Source of the DNA: Faeciplasma gallinarum
GTDB taxonomy: Bacteria; Bacillota; Clostridia; Oscillospirales; Ruminococcaceae
Length of the DNA: 35,169 bases
Direction: 5' to 3'
Assembly: GCA_018711085.1 (NCBI GenBank)
Contig: DVIR01000024.1
Coordinates: forward strand, 1-35,169
Below, piece by piece: positions 33,296-35,169 of this stretch; the first letter of the stretch is position 1, and each line of letters starts with the position of its first letter. A model generated the notes under the pieces. That model saw nothing but the letters and a program-made list of their open reading frames with translations. It did no database searches and was not told the DNA's origin. The position numbers were made by a program, and so were the translations under genes.

Positions 33296-33760
33296 ATGAC
33301 TTTATCAGAAAAGGCTAAGTATTTAAGCGGACTTATGGACGGACTCGGCGTAGATGATTCTACTCCCACCGGAAAGATACTCCTTGCCATAGGCGATCTT
33401 CTCGATGAGATAGCATCAAGCGTTGACACCATTGATTCCGATGTAGACGATATTGTTGAGTTCTGCAACAACATAGACGAGGATCTGAGCGATGTAGAGC
33501 AGATCGTTTACGGCGATGATGACGACGAAGATGACGAGTGCTGTGACGATGACGACGAGTGCTGCTGCGACGATCACTGCGATTGTCACGACGACGAAGA
33601 CGATACTTACGAGGTTGTATGTCCCACCTGCGGCGACACAATAGAGCTTACATACGAAATGGTACAGGAAGGCTCTATTAAATGCCCCAACTGCGGAGAG
33701 CTTTTGGAGTTTGACCTTGGCAGTGAAGAGCCATCTTGCGAGAAGGACGAAAACGAATAA
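33296..33760 (+). CDS. Small zinc-ribbon protein with Asp/Cys-rich linker (CD1247-like)
   Basis: This 154-residue protein starts at ATG 33296 (AGGAGGG at 33284-33290). Residues 1 to about 70 are helical: MTLSEKAKYLSGLMDGLGV, then KILLAIGDLLDEIA. Residues 74-103 are almost only Asp, Glu, Cys and His (21 acidic, 7 Cys, 2 His). The C-terminus is a zinc ribbon with C109-x2-C112 and C130-x2-C133 (CPTCG and CPNCG). The N-terminus recalls a clostridial family named after CD1247 and often found near efp; databases sometimes mislabel such proteins as AraC regulators, and I see no AraC domain. Function is unknown. Confidence 0.8.
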   Translation: MTLSEKAKYLSGLMDGLGVDDSTPTGKILLAIGDLLDEIASSVDTIDSDVDDIVEFCNNIDEDLSDVEQIVYGDDDDEDDECCDDDDECCCDDHCDCHDDEDDTYEVVCPTCGDTIELTYEMVQEGSIKCPNCGELLEFDLGSEEPSCEKDENE

Positions 33761-33806
33761 CGCTGTTTTCTTTGTAAAACAGCCGCAACTTAATACTGTA
33801 TAAATA

Positions 33807-33914
33807 TATCTTCAGGGGTAGGGTGCAAGTCCCAATCGGCGGTAAAGTCCGCGAGCGAAAGCATGAATCGGTGAAACTCCGATACCGACAGTTACAGTCT
33901 GGATGGAAGAAGAT
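33807..33914 (+). ncRNA. FMN riboswitch (RFN element)
   Basis: The conserved aptamer core is directly readable: P1 ATCTTC (33808-33813) closing with GAAGAT (33909-33914), AGGGTGCAAGTCCC, AATCGGCGGTAAAGTCCGCGAG, the ATGAATCGGTGAAACTCCGAT helix, ACCGACAGTTACAGTC, and GGATGGAAGAAGA. A terminator follows, so FMN should switch ribU off. A -10-like TATAAA at 33799-33804 lies just upstream. Confidence 0.97.
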
Positions 33915-33938
33915 TTGTTTTAGCTATTTTAAGCATGC

Positions 33939-33975
33939 AAAGCCCGTGAAAGATTTTTCACGGGCTTTTATTTTA
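33939..33975 (+). terminator. Expression-platform terminator of the FMN riboswitch
   Basis: AAAGCCCGTGAAA (33939-33951) pairs perfectly with TTTCACGGGCTTT (33956-33968), a 13-bp stem with a 4-nt loop, followed by TATTTTAT. It precedes the ribU ribosome-binding site AGGAG (33981-33985). Confidence 0.93.
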
Positions 33976-33993
33976 TGTATAGGAGTGATATCT

Positions 33994-34629
33994 ATGTCTG
34001 AAAACACACAAACACATGTAAAAGCAAAATCGAAAATCACAACAAGAGCCATCACCGCTTGCGCCATGCTCACCGCGGTGTCTGCGGTTTTGCAGTTTCT
34101 TGAGTTTTCGATACCGATAATCCCGTCGTTTGTCAAGCTTGACCTGTCGGATATACCTGCGCTTATAGGTACTTTCGTACTCGGACCGCTGTACGGCGTG
34201 GTGATAGAGCTTGTAAAGAACATCATTCATCTGCCTTTCGGATCCTCTTTGGGAGTTGGCGAGCTTTGCAACTTCATATTCGGCGCAGTGTTTACCTTCA
34301 GCGCGGGAATGATATATAAATTCAAGCACAACCGCGCCGGCGCAATAATTGCATGCGTGTGCGGAGCGGTGCTCATGGCGGTAGTAAGCATACCGATTAA
34401 CTACTTCTTCGTTTACCCTGCATATGTCGTGGTGTACAACATGCCGCTCGATGCAATAATAGACGCATATGAGACCATCCTTGAGCCGATTGCAAGCGTA
34501 CCTACCGAAAACTCACTCTTAAACTGCCTCATAGTTTTCAATTTCCCGTTTACATTGTGCAAGGGCTTAATCGAGGCTGCAATATGCTACATAATCTATA
34601 AGCCCATAAGCCGCCTTTATCACAGATAA
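33994..34629 (+). CDS. ribU: ECF transporter riboflavin-specific S component
   Basis: RibU captures riboflavin and works with the shared EcfA/A'/T energy module, which is not encoded in this window. The 211-residue protein is mostly transmembrane. The family signature lies in the N-terminal third: FVKLDLSDIPALIGTFVLGP, GVVIELVKNIIHL and SLGVGELCNFIFG. The start is ATG 33994 with AGGAG (33981-33985) 8 nt away. An open frame from 33823 begins inside the riboswitch and is not real. The FMN riboswitch and terminator upstream confirm the flavin assignment. Confidence 0.95.
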   Translation: MSENTQTHVKAKSKITTRAITACAMLTAVSAVLQFLEFSIPIIPSFVKLDLSDIPALIGTFVLGPLYGVVIELVKNIIHLPFGSSLGVGELCNFIFGAVFTFSAGMIYKFKHNRAGAIIACVCGAVLMAVVSIPINYFFVYPAYVVVYNMPLDAIIDAYETILEPIASVPTENSLLNCLIVFNFPFTLCKGLIEAAICYIIYKPISRLYHR

Positions 34630-34700
34630 TTCGCGATTTCGTGTAAAGAGTATATTAATATATTTACATTTTGAACTGGTTTGATGCGAGTTTTGTTATA

Positions 34701-34728
34701 TTGAAATGTGATGAAAAAAGGTTATAGT
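34701..34728 (+). promoter_or_regulatory. Candidate promoter of the terminal glycosidase gene
   Basis: TTGAAA (34701-34706), a 16-nt spacer and TATAGT (34723-34728). It lies in the 169-nt gap after ribU. The match is moderate. Confidence 0.45.
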
Positions 34729-34798
34729 AATATTATCAAATAAATGAGCGAAACAAGCGAAAGAGTAAATTTTGCTTGCCAAACTTGGAGGTAATGTA

Positions 34799-35169
34799 AT
34801 GGGGAGAAAGATTAACAGACTTATATCCGGCGTCACATGCCTGTGTATGGCAGCGTCAATGGTGGGATGTGCATCCGACGGAGCTGATGATCCCGCAGAC
34901 GGCAACAACTATGACAACTTGGAGGTAATCATGCCTGACGATGTAACTGTTGATACTGTTGTAAGCGTTTCACCCTTGAAAGCGTCCGTGATGAACGGCG
35001 GCGTGTTTGAGGGCTGGGGAACGAGCCTTTGCTGGTGGGCAAACAGAATCGGATACTCCGATGAGCTTTCTCAGCAGGCGGCGGATCTTTTCTTCGGCGA
35101 TGACGGACTGCGCCTGAACATCATGCGCTATAATATCGGCGGCGGAGACGACCCGACCCATAATCACAT
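34799..35169 (+). CDS. Lipoprotein glycoside hydrolase, GH30-like, 3'-partial
   Basis: The frame starts at ATG 34799 with GGAGG (34787-34791) 7 nt upstream and is still open at the window end (123 codons). The N-terminus is a lipoprotein signal: basic MGRKINR, a hydrophobic stretch and lipobox MVGC with Cys24, then an acidic, Asn-rich linker. The mature region begins VFEGWGTSLCWWANRIGYSD, then LRLNIMRYNIGGGDDPTHNH. This matches the opening strands of GH30-type (beta-1,6-galactanase-like) enzymes. Catalytic residues lie beyond the window, so specificity cannot be judged. An internal in-frame ATG at 34931 also has a near-perfect ribosome-binding site. Confidence 0.82.
   Translation, partial: MGRKINRLISGVTCLCMAASMVGCASDGADDPADGNNYDNLEVIMPDDVTVDTVVSVSPLKASVMNGGVFEGWGTSLCWWANRIGYSDELSQQAADLFFGDDGLRLNIMRYNIGGGDDPTHNH

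Noticed and set aside
33762..33783. Hairpin GCTGTTTT / AAAACAGC after the zinc-ribbon gene as terminator
   Set aside because: The 8-bp stem is real, but no U-run follows it, so I do not call it an intrinsic terminator.
33823..33993. Extension of ribU upstream to 33823
   Set aside because: The added codons are the FMN aptamer and terminator. ATG 33994 has its own AGGAG site and a normal RibU N-terminus.

Overview
The window is core chromosome of a Gram-positive anaerobe of class Clostridia, most likely Oscillospirales/Ruminococcaceae. That placement is an inference. It rests on the AddAB nuclease, the gene order yhbY-nadD/yqeK-LCP-rsfS-leuS, a radical-SAM gene between rnc and smc, strong AGGAGG ribosome-binding sites, and an FMN-riboswitch-controlled RibU. 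Every gene I can support is on the + strand, and I see no insertion sequence, prophage, CRISPR array, tRNA or rRNA.

Layout: (1) 1-6931, addB (5' end outside the window) and addA, translationally coupled. (2) 6932-8968, a promoter and three tandem paralogues of a small single-span membrane protein that I do not recognise; this is the only clearly non-core block. (3) 8969-10454, an infC-rpmI-rplT operon with a consensus promoter, a structured leader, an attenuator-like terminator, an AUU start for infC and a final terminator. (4) 10478-18903, a dense run: SpoU methyltransferase, dprA, topA, trmFO, plsX, rnc, radical-SAM protein. (5) 18894-24315, smc, ftsY, rdgB-like pyrophosphatase, yhbY. (6) 24319-29539, nadD-yqeK fusion, a degenerate LytR-CpsA-Psr protein, rsfS and leuS, the last with its own consensus promoter. 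(7) 29628-32415, rpsU with promoter and terminator, then yqeG, an endonuclease IV-like gene and an M24 peptidase. (8) 32422-33760, efp and a zinc-ribbon protein. (9) 33807-34629, FMN riboswitch, terminator and ribU. (10) 34799-35169, the start of a lipoprotein glycosidase resembling GH30.

Most genes serve information processing: break repair (AddAB), DNA uptake and topology (DprA, TopA), chromosome condensation (SMC), RNA processing and modification (RNase III, TrmFO, SpoU), and ribosome assembly and translation (IF3, L35, L20, S21, YhbY, RsfS, EF-P, LeuRS). Nucleotide, NAD and flavin supply (RdgB, NadD/YqeK, RibU) and the cell envelope (PlsX, LCP, FtsY) are also present. I did not find a convincing undescribed multi-gene system. 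The best leads are the three-paralogue locus with a stop codon near the start of its first copy, the degenerate LCP protein with an 11-residue cationic repeat, and several leader-RNA signals.
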